NCBI GenBank assembly: GCA_003599885.1 | Contig: QZKW01000003.1 | Coordinates: forward strand, 1 to 64,000 | DNA length: 64,000 nucleotides | From: Desulfobacteraceae bacterium | Lineage (GTDB): Bacteria > Desulfobacterota > Desulfobacteria > Desulfobacterales > Desulfosalsimonadaceae | Direction of reading: 5' to 3' | The notes under the pieces: model-generated | Seen by the model: only the letters and a program-made list of their open reading frames with translations | Databases searched by the model: none | What the model was told of the DNA's origin: nothing | Shown: one piece after another, positions 32,083 through 41,136 of the stretch | Numbering within the stretch: the first letter of the stretch is position 1 | Layout: each line of letters starts with the position of its first letter | Made by a program: the position numbers and the translations under genes

Positions 32083-33147
32083 TCAAACCCTTATTTTCTC
32101 AGACACTTCCCGTGTCAGGCGGATCACCCGTTCGGCGACTTCCAGGGGCAGGGCCCCGGTGCCGCAACTGGGCGTGATCAGGGATTGGGCCAGGATCAAA
32201 GACCGGTCAAACCCAAGACGCTCTATCTGGCGGACCTCCGATTCCCAAAGCGCAACCAGCGAGTCGACGCTTTCCTTTTGTATGGCCGCGATGTCGCCGG
32301 TGGGCACAATTCCCCAGGCAATGGTTTTCCCGGCAGCCAAAAATTTTTTGATCTCCTTAGGATAAAGGATAAATTTATCAAAAAAGGAATAGGCGTCAAA
32401 ACTGACGATGTCCGCCGAAGAGTCCAGAATCACCGGCCATTCGGCATTCCCGCACACGTGAATCCCGGCCAGTCCGCCTTCAATATGAATGGCGGCCATG
32501 ACTTCTTCCAGGCAGGCGGTCACATCCTGGCGGGACACACTGATAAATGCCGATGATCCGAAACCGGTCAGCCCCGGCTCATCGAGAAACAGGATCACCG
32601 GAACCTTGTATCGCTTCAACTGATTCACCTGCCACCGGGCCTTGAGGGCAATGCTTTTGACGGCCGCATCCCGGAGTTGATCATCATAAAAAATGGCGCG
32701 TCCGTTTTGATCCGTCACACCGGTGGCAAAGGTGAACGGGCCGGTGATCTGGCCTTTGACGGCAAAAGGCGGTTTTGCGGCCGCGTCCAGGCTTGCCAGA
32801 AGCTCAAAAAAACCGGGGGCATCCTTCTGGGCTATCGCAAACCGGGAACCGGGCAATTCGCCTGCATCATTAACGACGCGCATATATGCTTCAAAAAATT
32901 CCAGCAATTCAGCATCAAACTGCTCATCCCCGGTTTGAATAAACCGCCGGCCGTCATCAATGCGAAGTCCGGGCATGCCCGGCAGAAACTGCGCGATCAT
33001 GCCTTCGGCTTTGAAATGCGGCAATTGGATCCACAGCGGGATATCCGGGGTATGGTCCATCATTATCCGGGCGGCGGTTTTATGTTCGTCCAGCGGCAGG
33101 CTGCCGATCCAAGCCGGCAGTCCGCAGGGTTTAAAATCGGGTGTCAT
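32083..33147 (-). CDS. MetE-core / UroD-type methyltransferase
   Basis: A 354-residue barrel without the N-terminal half of MetE. Zinc ligands appear as His-x-Cys in GIHVCGNAEWP and a late Cys in TPSCGTG, the pattern of methionine synthase catalytic domains; GQITGPFTFA and FLDEPGLTG are strands shared by MetE and UroD families. In anaerobes such short 'core-MetE' proteins can take a methyl group from a corrinoid protein rather than folate. No corrinoid partner is nearby. A different methyl substrate is possible. Confidence 0.7.
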   Translation of the reverse strand: MTPDFKPCGLPAWIGSLPLDEHKTAARIMMDHTPDIPLWIQLPHFKAEGMIAQFLPGMPGLRIDDGRRFIQTGDEQFDAELLEFFEAYMRVVNDAGELPGSRFAIAQKDAPGFFELLASLDAAAKPPFAVKGQITGPFTFATGVTDQNGRAIFYDDQLRDAAVKSIALKARWQVNQLKRYKVPVILFLDEPGLTGFGSSAFISVSRQDVTACLEEVMAAIHIEGGLAGIHVCGNAEWPVILDSSADIVSFDAYSFFDKFILYPKEIKKFLAAGKTIAWGIVPTGDIAAIQKESVDSLVALWESEVRQIERLGFDRSLILAQSLITPSCGTGALPLEVAERVIRLTREVSEKIRV

Positions 33148-33372
33148 GAAGATACCATCCTTTTTTGTAAGCAGCCATATACAGGCATAAGGGGCCTGTT
33201 ATTAAAAGGTTTTGATTTTAGATGATTTGATATGGTAAGACAACATTTTTATCTGTTTGTGTTTTTATCTGTTTGGTGTTTCACTGTGATCATAAACCCA
33301 AAGCAGGGCGTATCACAGAACCATGTGTGCGACGTCATCGGTTTTTATAAATGGACACGAAGGAGAATTATT

Positions 33373-33555
33373 ATGTTTGGAATCGGCATACCGGAACTGA
33401 TCATTATTCTGGTAATTGTTCTGATTATTTTCGGAGCGGGCAAATTGCCGGAAATCGGCGCGGGTATCGGAAAAGGCATTAAAAATTTTAAAAAAGCCAC
33501 CAGCGAGGATGAATCGGAACCTGACAAAATCGAGGACAAAAGCAAAAAAGCTTAA
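33373..33555 (+). CDS. tatA: Sec-independent translocase protein TatA/TatE
   Basis: A 60-residue TatA-type protein: short periplasmic end, membrane helix [20 protein letters not shown] with the FGxxKLP hinge, amphipathic helix [15 protein letters not shown], then a charged tail. It forms the variable pore of twin-arginine export. ATG 33373 has AGGAG; the long upstream reading frame is not supported. There is no tatBC nearby. Confidence 0.92.
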   Translation: MFGIGIPELIIILVIVLIIFGAGKLPEIGAGIGKGIKNFKKATSEDESEPDKIEDKSKKA

Positions 33556-33589
33556 TGTAATGATGGTCTCGCCGCAACTACTTTTTTTA

Positions 33590-33732
33590 CCACAGAGGGC
33601 ACAGAGAAAGCCTCGTGCCCCTGCGTGTCTGTGGGAGAAAAAACTTATCTCGCACTGAGTTGCGGAAGCTTGAAAAAGGAGTTAGAGAATCTTACCTCTA
33701 CGGCCTCTGTGTTCTCTGTGGTGAATTTTGAT
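33590..33732. repeat. Intergenic dyad repeat region (CACAGAG type)
   Basis: ACCACAGAGGGCACAGAG (33590) is mirrored at the far end by CTCTGTGTTCTCTGTGGTGA (33706-33725); between them is another inverted unit (CTGCGTGTCTGTGG). The region lies between convergent tatA and ssb and has no ORF. CACAGAG(A/G)-CACAGAG units recur in many unrelated genomes. Confidence 0.55.
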
Positions 33733-33755
33733 GCCTGAAAAATAATACAGACCTG

Positions 33756-34232
33756 TCAAAACGGAATATCGTCATCAAAACCGCCAGGAGGCGGCTGCAT
33801 GGCGGGCGGGCCTTGCGATGGATTGTGGGTCGAAGGGGCCTGTTGCTGACGATTCTCATATCCGGATTCCTGACTGTATGAGGATGCCCCGTCAGAACCC
33901 TTTGCGCCCAGCATGTGCATGTCGCTCACCACGATCTCCGTGGTATATTTGGTGACCCCGTCCTGTTCCCAGGACCGGGTTTGAAGTTTGCCTTCCACGT
34001 ACACCTGCTTGCCTTTGGTCAGGTATTTGCCGCAGATTTCCCCCAGCTTGCCGAACGCCACAATGCGGTGCCATTCGGTCTTTTCTTTTTTTTCATTGGT
34101 TGCCTTGTCCGTCCATTCTTCACTGGTGGCAATCGAAAAACTGGCCACCGCCATTCCGCCCTGGGTGAACCGCAAATCCGGATCCTTGCCCAGATTCCCG
34201 ATCAGCATTACCTTGTTAAGCCCTCGCGCCAT
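33756..34232 (-). CDS. ssb: Single-stranded DNA-binding protein
   Basis: A 158-residue SSB with the OB fold over residues 1-110 ([27 protein letters not shown]...[39 protein letters not shown]), a Gln/Pro/Gly-rich linker and the acidic tip DDDIPF, which recruits repair proteins. AAAGGAAG precedes ATG. Monocistronic. Confidence 0.95.
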   Translation of the reverse strand: MARGLNKVMLIGNLGKDPDLRFTQGGMAVASFSIATSEEWTDKATNEKKEKTEWHRIVAFGKLGEICGKYLTKGKQVYVEGKLQTRSWEQDGVTKYTTEIVVSDMHMLGAKGSDGASSYSQESGYENRQQQAPSTHNPSQGPPAMQPPPGGFDDDIPF

Positions 34233-34326
34233 GTTCTTCCTTTCTGTTTGGAATTTTGTTGTTTGGCATATTCTTTCAGAAAAAGCCTTTAATAATCATC
34301 AAATTAAAAATCAACCCAATAAACAG

Positions 34327-34376
34327 ACAGAGCTCTTGCCCTGAAATTAAATTTTAATGGGGCAAAAGCTCTGTTT
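34327..34376 (-). terminator. Terminator at the end of the pil/giant lipoprotein operon
   Basis: ACAGAGCTCTTGCCC (34327-34341) pairs 14 of 15 with GGGCAAAAGCTCTGT (34360-34374) around an AT-rich loop. It lies 30 bp beyond the stop of the giant gene, with T-rich sequence on both sides. Confidence 0.7.
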
Positions 34377-34405
34377 TAGAAAAACTGTCTTAGCTCCTTA
34401 TTCTC

Positions 34406-37400
34406 TTAATACGAGTATGTTATCTCCTGTGCGCTACCTGAACACCCAGGCGCCGTGTCCTGACACAACGGTGTAAAGTTGAAATAAACTTTTTGGGTCG
34501 GAAGCGGATTGACGCGGATAATAAACGGATCGTTCGTATCCGGGTCAGTGGGATCCCGCCAGGTTCCCTGATAAACATACGTATCCGGATACTCAACGCT
34601 CCTAAGAACAGTGATGAGCTTTCCATCTGCATCTAACAGCTCCGCACTAAATTTTGACCCCACTATCGGCGGGTTCCCATTCACGTCTTCAATGTAAATG
34701 GTATAAGTATAGACACCTGTATCCGCATCATACTCAATATCTGCTATTTCCATGGAGCATGGGCCTGTGAACAGAACCGGCATGCGGGCCATGATCAGGT
34801 TGGTCAGTCCGCTCTTGCTGTCTGTCCAGGCCGGGCTTCCTGCAACTAATCCTGTTGTGGCCTTACTCAGATTGATTCCCTCACCGCCGATATAATATTT
34901 GATCGGAGCGGTCCGGTCAATTGCCAAGGCATGTTGCGGGAACAGGCTTGTATCATCCGGCGGATCATACTGGGGCAAACCGGTATTGGCGACCACCCAT
35001 GATGTGCCATCAGGTGCGCCTCCTGCGAAAATCGGCACTGAATAAACATTACCGACTGCATGCGGCTCATAGGTCCCGTCAAAATAGGTAATGGCATACA
35101 GCCGCCGGTTTGCAGCATCCGAATCCACCATCAGGTCCTTGATCTTTGTACCGGGATCACGGGTTGTCTGGAAAGTGAATGCATCATTGACGGCAAAATC
35201 CGTTGTCCCGGCATTAATCACGAACCCCACGTAATTTGCCGGTATCGTTCCTGGCGTGAAAGCATTCGTCGCTGCATCATACGTCCCGATATTGCCGGAG
35301 ACTGTCCCGGTGATGGAAAATGTGCCGCCGTTTGCTGCCGCCGTGGTGCACCGGACTGTCCAGTTTTCAGTCTTCGTATCTATTACCACCGCCATGTTGC
35401 TCATCACCCCGTTGCCGATATTGCTCAAGCTTGCAACCGGTGCGGAAGCGCTCAGGCCACCGCCTAAGCCGGTATTGTATTGTGTCCACGAAGTGCCGCC
35501 ATTGGTCGTGTACCAAACGCCGGCATCCTCAGTGCCGGCATATATGACCTGCGGTTGGACCGGATGATTCGCCAGGCAGGTGATATTATCTCCGGTAAAT
35601 CGTGTGGTCGGCGTCCATAATATCCCGCCGTTTATACTCCTGTACACACCGGACGCCGTTGCTGCATACAGCACGGCGGAGGCGCCATTGCCGGATGCCT
35701 TTACAATATCCCGCACAATCTTGCCATATCCGAGACCGCTTTCAGTCGCATGAAATGTCCATACAGCCCCGATCACGTAAGGGGTTGCACCCTCAACAAT
35801 AGTAAAGTAGACTTGCTTGTTATCTGACACATAAGGCAGGTCCGTTTGCGCCCGTCTGGTCTGGGTACCGGAGACGGATCCCTTTACCACCCACTCGCCT
35901 GTCGGCGTCGTGTCAAACGTAAATCTGTCTGGATTTCTATAGAAATATGAGCCTGGGTTAATCCTAAAAGAAACCCGGCCATTATTGGAAGTATAGGTTT
36001 GATTTGTTTTCGCCCGAGTCGCCTGCAATCCGGAAACACTCCCGGTCACTGTCCAGCTGTCTGCTGTTGTTGAGAATGTAAATGAGTCACCAGCAGCACC
36101 CACGCCAGCAATATAAAATGTCAACTTGTTTGAAAGCGTATAGGGAATAAAGGAGGTTGCATCCGATTGCCCCCCGCTGACAGAGCCAACCACATGCCAT
36201 TTACTGACGGCTGTATCATACCAAACCGTCCAGGTCTCTGACACGGTTGCCGATCCAATCGAACTAATGATTAGCGTAGCACCAGACGCAGCAGCGGCAG
36301 GCGATGTCCAGTTCCCTAGATATCTAAGTGTCCAAGTCTCCTCCACTGACGTACTCGAAGCAGACAAAGGACTCAGTGTGCCATTCGCATTGCTGCCAGA
36401 AGGAGTTACAAGATTTAGATTGCTGACAGCCCCCCCGACCTGGGTATATGTTGCCGTCCAGGTTTCTGTTTTGGTTGTAACAGAAAGTTCCGGTTCTGTG
36501 GAGCCTTCCGAAACGCCGGTCATATCAGCACCGCCGCCACAGCCGGTTCCCGCGCACGTCGGACCACTGTCAACCAGTCCGCCCCAGTGGAAAGTCTCCC
36601 CGTCCGGTGAAAAAATAGCGCCCAGTCCGTCTGTGCCGGCCCATATATAATCCGTGGTGGCATCGCAGGTCAGGGTCAATATGGCGTTATCGGTGCTTAA
36701 CAAACCGTCCCATTTTTCAAAATCCCCGCTCAACCAGGTGATACCGCCATCAATACTCCGGTAGATATTGCCACGGCCAAGATAGCCAGTGGCGGCATAT
36801 ACATGATTCCAATTATCCGGATCCACGCAAATACTGTTCACATAAGGATCGATATAATTCTGAGCTTCTTTTCCCAGTTCGGAGGAACGGCTCACATTGA
36901 TCCAGCTTGCTCCGCTATTGGACGATTTATAAACACCGCCGCCGTCCGTGCCCACATAAATAATATTGTTAAAGGGCGACGGGGTGATGGCAATAGAGGT
37001 GATATGGGTTGTCCGCCCGCCGTTATTTGCTTCCGCCGTGGCAATCATGAATCCTTGAGGCGCAGTATAGCTCCCGCCGGAATGAAGGGTGTTGGTGGCC
37101 AGTCCCTCCAGGGTGTTTGCCGTATTGGGAGTGAAAAAACCGCCCGTATTGTATGTCTTAAAGGATATCGCCGTGCCGTTCGGTACGGCGTTTCCGTAGA
37201 TATCTCCCACATTAGTCGTAATCAGATCAAGCAGATTGGCTTTCCACAGACCGGAAATATTCAAATATTGAGCAAAAATACCGAACTCCTCTCCCACAGG
37301 CGGCCCGGCGCTGATAGCAATTTGGGCAGTGACGGTGGAAACGTTCGTATTATAATAATAGACCGCCTTTATGCTGACCGGACCGGACTTGGACCCGCTG

Positions 37401-40400
37401 CGTAAAATCGTCGAGATTTTACCTCCGGACGTCAATGCAGTTGTGGGCTCAATTGCTTCCCCGCCGTTTGGACCATCCAGAATGGCGAGATCCACACGAT
37501 ATCCGTCTGCTACCGGATTTCCGGAAATATCCTTGACTTCAAATACGATCTGGGAAGTGGACTGCCCCCCCGTTCCTTTAATATTAATAGATGTTGGGTT
37601 CGGGTATCCCGCCGCAACCTGAATAAACGCCGGCGGCGGCTGAATATCGATGGTTCCGGCGGCAGTCAGTCCTCCGCCGGAAGTCGCTGTAACAGTGACC
37701 GAACCGCCTTTTTGCTTACTCTGGAAAGTAAATACGGCTTTCCCGTTCACACCCGTATTCGCCGGATTGGCGGTGATGATGGAACCCATGCTCAAGTCAC
37801 TGAGCGCAAGGGTCACGGGAACCCCGGCCTGGGGGACGCCGTTTACATCCAGGACGGTGGCTGTAACTACCGATGTAGCGGCACCCGTCCCCAAAAGGGA
37901 ATTGGGAATGATGAGTAACTCCACACTGCCGGCCGTATAGACAACATTAATTTCAGCGATGCGGCCTCCGGCTGTCGCCCGGATGGTGGCGGTTCCAGGC
38001 GTGATTCCACTGGTCAGAAAGGTAAATGCTTTTCCTGCGGCTGTTGTTGCCGTGGCAGGATTCACCGTTCCGCCGGCGCCACCAATTATTTCAAATGCTA
38101 CTTCCGTGCCGTCAGGCACATTCCCGCCGCCAACCGCTGTAACAAGCGCCTGAATAATCGCCTGGGAGGTACCGTTAGCCGGCAGGGTCGTTGGGACCGC
38201 GCTTAAGGTAATGCTGGCCACGAGTGTGCCGGTGAGTGAAATTGTGCTGGTGCCGATTCTGCCGTTGGTCGTGGTGGCGGTTATATTTGCAATGCCGCCG
38301 GTCGGCTGCGAGCTGGGTGCCGTGTATGTCACGGTTGCCTTGCCGTTTTCGGTCACCACGGACAGACTGCTGAGGGTTCCATAATCAACGGACAAAACCA
38401 GTGTTGCGCCAGTGACCGGGTTGCCATCGATATCCCGAACTTCGAAGTTGACTATGCTTGTGCTGACGCCGTCAGCGGTCAAATTTTTCGGTACCGGGGT
38501 GACTGTTACGGTTTCCGGGGCGCCTGAGCCAAAAGTAATTTCAAGTGTCGCACTGAAACCCGTAGCGGTGTTTGTGGCGGTTACCAAAGCAGTTCCTGCT
38601 GTATCGGCGGCCCTCAAAATGGTATCTGCGATACCAAAAGCATCCGTTACGACCGGGGTTGTTAGAATGGCGCCAGCGGTGGTGGTAAAGGCTATGGAAA
38701 CCCCGACTGCCGGATTGCCATTGGCATCTGTGACGGTGGCACGTAAATTGGTCGTGCTGGTTCCATCCGCCGGCAAGGCATCCAGGCTGGTGGTTAATTC
38801 AATGGAACCCAACGGTGCCGCAGCCACTTCCACGCAGGTGGTGTCTGTCTTCGCACTGTCACTTGCCAAGACTACGCGGATACGGTCCCCGGAACAGGCG
38901 CAGACTCCGCAAAGATCTTCCGTATTGATACCTGCAGTATAAATGACCGTAGCGCGACCGTTTGTATCGGTTGTCCCTTGAATGGCGGAAAGGGTCGCAT
39001 TCGTATTATTTTCATAAATATCAAAATACAGGACTTCATTTGGAACTGGCGCACCGGTGGCGTCCCGGAGTTCAGCGATGACGGTCGCTTGTTTTCCGGG
39101 CTGAACGGTTTGGGGCATTGCGATAAGCGAAACGCCGTTGGCCTTAAGGGAAGTGAAGCGCACATCAGCCTTGCCCCAGAATCCATTGGCGTTGGCGGTT
39201 ACGGTGGCAGTTCCCCAAGTGGTTCCAGCTTTCAGCATCACGTCCGCGATGCCGTTGGCATCAGTTTTTTTCTGCTGGCTGCTGAGACTCCCCAAAGTGG
39301 TTGAAAAATCCACTGTGATTCCCTGTGCCGGAGCACCATTATAATCCAGCACCGTGGCCCGGATAAGAACAGAGGACATTCCGTCAGCCTTAATTTCTTC
39401 CGCACCAGCGATAACGGTGATAGCTCCCACGATGGTGGCGGTTTCATCCACCACCACGGTGACGGTTTTGCTGACCCCGTTGTTCACCCTGGCCGTAATT
39501 TCAAGATTTCCCGGGCCATAGGCAATGGCCGCAGTCCAGTCAAACCGGAACACGCCATCTTCCGCCTGATCCGGAGTCAGTTCTGCAGAATCAATCACAT
39601 CGGTTCCGCCAGCTTTTCTGACCTGAAGCATGAGGCGCTGGTCGTCAATCCGGTTATCATACTGATCCTGAACAATGGCGGCGGTGCTGAATGCACCATT
39701 GGGCGGCACAATATCCGGGAACGCGTACATTAAAATATGATGTGCCGGGCCGGGGATAAGTTCTACGGACACCTGCGCGATAAATCCGTCGCACTCACCC
39801 TCTACAGTAACAGGGCCCGCGATGGTTGTTGCCTGTAGCATGGCTTCTGCCAGACCGATTTCACTGGTGATGGCGCTGGCAGATGACAATGTGCCAGCAG
39901 TTGTCGTAAAATTCACGGTTTTCCCAATGGCTGGGTTGCCGTCGATATCCGTCACAACCGCCCGGATTTTCACTTTCCCCTTGCCGTCAGCCACTAATGA
40001 AGCGGAACCCGCTGTCACATCAATCCCGCCGATGACTGTGGCCCCTGGATCGACAACGATGGTTGTAGTTGTTTTCATGCCAAGATCACTGGACAGAGCG
40101 GCTTGAATGATATCCGCCCCCGGATCTTTTCCGGCGGTGTATGTCACCTGGGCTTCACCGTTCACGTTGGTGACACTGCTCAAGGAGTTCAGCGTTCCTT
40201 CGCTGGCGTTGATGATTTCCGAAAAAACAACGGTTTGTCCTTCTACAGGATTGCCGTTGCTATCTTTAATTTTGGCAAATAAATTCGTGGTACCATTGGG
40301 CCTGATGGTGGAAGGAGCTGCCCGCAATGATATGGAGCTGGGTTCATCAGCGGTAAAAATCACGGATGCAGACGCATTCAGTCCATTAAGCGAAGCCAGA

Positions 40401-41089
40401 ATACTAGCTGTTCCGATGGTTGTTCCACTCATCAGCATAACAGTCGCTTCACCGTCCACATCAGTTATTGCCGAAGAGTGTCGATTGATAATTCCCGGCA
40501 ACGGGTTGGCCACAATAAATTGCCCCAGTGTCGTTTTAAAGTTCACTGTGGCCCCTTCTTCCGGATTCCCCAAGGCATCATTTACCGTTGCGATAATAGA
40601 TACCTGGCTTTTGCCATCTGCGGTGATGGAGGCGCTGCCGGTGCGCAGAGTAATGGTGCCGACTTTGTGCGGGTCAAAAAATTTAATTTCAACTTTTTGC
40701 CTGATATTGTTGGCTTCCACCCATACTTCAGCATTGCCTGGGATTTCTTCGGCGGTCAACTGGGCGATTACCGTGCCCGTATCATCTGCTGTCTTGGTTC
40801 TGTATTCTTTTGAACCGTTTCTGAATGTTCCCAGATTGGTGTTAAAAACGACTGATGTCTGCTGGTACACAGGCGCCCCGACAGAATCGGTTAAAACAGC
40901 GGTGATTGCCGTTGATGACTTACCGTCAGCTGCCAGTGTGGTGGCGCCTGTGTTCAGACTGATAGAGGCGGTTACACCAGGTCCGCCTGAGCCGCCGGGT
41001 GTTCCGGACTCACCGCATCCAACAAGTAAAAATGCAAGAAAACTTATAAACATCATTTGGAAAGTCATCTTTGCATACGCGTATCTCAT
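34406..41089 (-). CDS. Giant outer lipoprotein with Ig-like and propeller-type repeats
   Basis: A 2227-residue protein. A lipoprotein signal (FISFLAFLLVGCGES, lipobox LVGC) anchors it. About 13 invasin/BIG1-type Ig-like domains follow (residues 40-1290), most with the pattern ADGKSxxxIxAxVxDxxGNPxxGxxVxFxT. Then come Asp-box/BNR-like units, e.g. IYVGTDGGGVYKSSNSGASW, VYAATG...IYRSIDGGITW and VIYAGTEDAGVWYTTNGGTSW. These are interrupted by copies of another repeat built on W-x-V-x-GSVSGxQ and FTFxT. A final Ig-like domain ends the chain. It starts 47 bp after the pilQ stop with AAGGA before ATG, so it belongs to the pilMNOPQ transcript. Role as surface adhesin or pilus-associated factor is inferred. 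Confidence 0.85.
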   Translation of the reverse strand: MRYAYAKMTFQMMFISFLAFLLVGCGESGTPGGSGGPGVTASISLNTGATTLAADGKSSTAITAVLTDSVGAPVYQQTSVVFNTNLGTFRNGSKEYRTKTADDTGTVIAQLTAEEIPGNAEVWVEANNIRQKVEIKFFDPHKVGTITLRTGSASITADGKSQVSIIATVNDALGNPEEGATVNFKTTLGQFIVANPLPGIINRHSSAITDVDGEATVMLMSGTTIGTASILASLNGLNASASVIFTADEPSSISLRAAPSTIRPNGTTNLFAKIKDSNGNPVEGQTVVFSEIINASEGTLNSLSSVTNVNGEAQVTYTAGKDPGADIIQAALSSDLGMKTTTTIVVDPGATVIGGIDVTAGSASLVADGKGKVKIRAVVTDIDGNPAIGKTVNFTTTAGTLSSASAITSEIGLAEAMLQATTIAGPVTVEGECDGFIAQVSVELIPGPAHHILMYAFPDIVPPNGAFSTAAIVQDQYDNRIDDQRLMLQVRKAGGTDVIDSAELTPDQAEDGVFRFDWTAAIAYGPGNLEITARVNNGVSKTVTVVVDETATIVGAITVIAGAEEIKADGMSSVLIRATVLDYNGAPAQGITVDFSTTLGSLSSQQKKTDANGIADVMLKAGTTWGTATVTANANGFWGKADVRFTSLKANGVSLIAMPQTVQPGKQATVIAELRDATGAPVPNEVLYFDIYENNTNATLSAIQGTTDTNGRATVIYTAGINTEDLCGVCACSGDRIRVVLASDSAKTDTTCVEVAAAPLGSIELTTSLDALPADGTSTTNLRATVTDANGNPAVGVSIAFTTTAGAILTTPVVTDAFGIADTILRAADTAGTALVTATNTATGFSATLEITFGSGAPETVTVTPVPKNLTADGVSTSIVNFEVRDIDGNPVTGATLVLSVDYGTLSSLSVVTENGKATVTYTAPSSQPTGGIANITATTTNGRIGTSTISLTGTLVASITLSAVPTTLPANGTSQAIIQALVTAVGGGNVPDGTEVAFEIIGGAGGTVNPATATTAAGKAFTFLTSGITPGTATIRATAGGRIAEINVVYTAGSVELLIIPNSLLGTGAATSVVTATVLDVNGVPQAGVPVTLALSDLSMGSIITANPANTGVNGKAVFTFQSKQKGGSVTVTATSGGGLTAAGTIDIQPPPAFIQVAAGYPNPTSINIKGTGGQSTSQIVFEVKDISGNPVADGYRVDLAILDGPNGGEAIEPTTALTSGGKISTILRSGSKSGPVSIKAVYYYNTNVSTVTAQIAISAGPPVGEEFGIFAQYLNISGLWKANLLDLITTNVGDIYGNAVPNGTAISFKTYNTGGFFTPNTANTLEGLATNTLHSGGSYTAPQGFMIATAEANNGGRTTHITSIAITPSPFNNIIYVGTDGGGVYKSSNSGASWINVSRSSELGKEAQNYIDPYVNSICVDPDNWNHVYAATGYLGRGNIYRSIDGGITWLSGDFEKWDGLLSTDNAILTLTCDATTDYIWAGTDGLGAIFSPDGETFHWGGLVDSGPTCAGTGCGGGADMTGVSEGSTEPELSVTTKTETWTATYTQVGGAVSNLNLVTPSGSNANGTLSPLSASSTSVEETWTLRYLGNWTSPAAAASGATLIISSIGSATVSETWTVWYDTAVSKWHVVGSVSGGQSDATSFIPYTLSNKLTFYIAGVGAAGDSFTFSTTADSWTVTGSVSGLQATRAKTNQTYTSNNGRVSFRINPGSYFYRNPDRFTFDTTPTGEWVVKGSVSGTQTRRAQTDLPYVSDNKQVYFTIVEGATPYVIGAVWTFHATESGLGYGKIVRDIVKASGNGASAVLYAATASGVYRSINGGILWTPTTRFTGDNITCLANHPVQPQVIYAGTEDAGVWYTTNGGTSWTQYNTGLGGGLSASAPVASLSNIGNGVMSNMAVVIDTKTENWTVRCTTAAANGGTFSITGTVSGNIGTYDAATNAFTPGTIPANYVGFVINAGTTDFAVNDAFTFQTTRDPGTKIKDLMVDSDAANRRLYAITYFDGTYEPHAVGNVYSVPIFAGGAPDGTSWVVANTGLPQYDPPDDTSLFPQHALAIDRTAPIKYYIGGEGINLSKATTGLVAGSPAWTDSKSGLTNLIMARMPVLFTGPCSMEIADIEYDADTGVYTYTIYIEDVNGNPPIVGSKFSAELLDADGKLITVLRSVEYPDTYVYQGTWRDPTDPDTNDPFIIRVNPLPTQKVYFNFTPLCQDTAPGCSGSAQEITYSY

Positions 41090-41136
41090 GAAGAAATCCT
41101 TTCAAGTCATTATGTGGGGCAACTCTATCTGTATTT

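Noticed and set aside
34406-41089. CRISPR-like or tandem DNA repeats
   Set aside because: The periodicity is at protein level (Ig-like domains); no short identical direct repeats with regular spacers.
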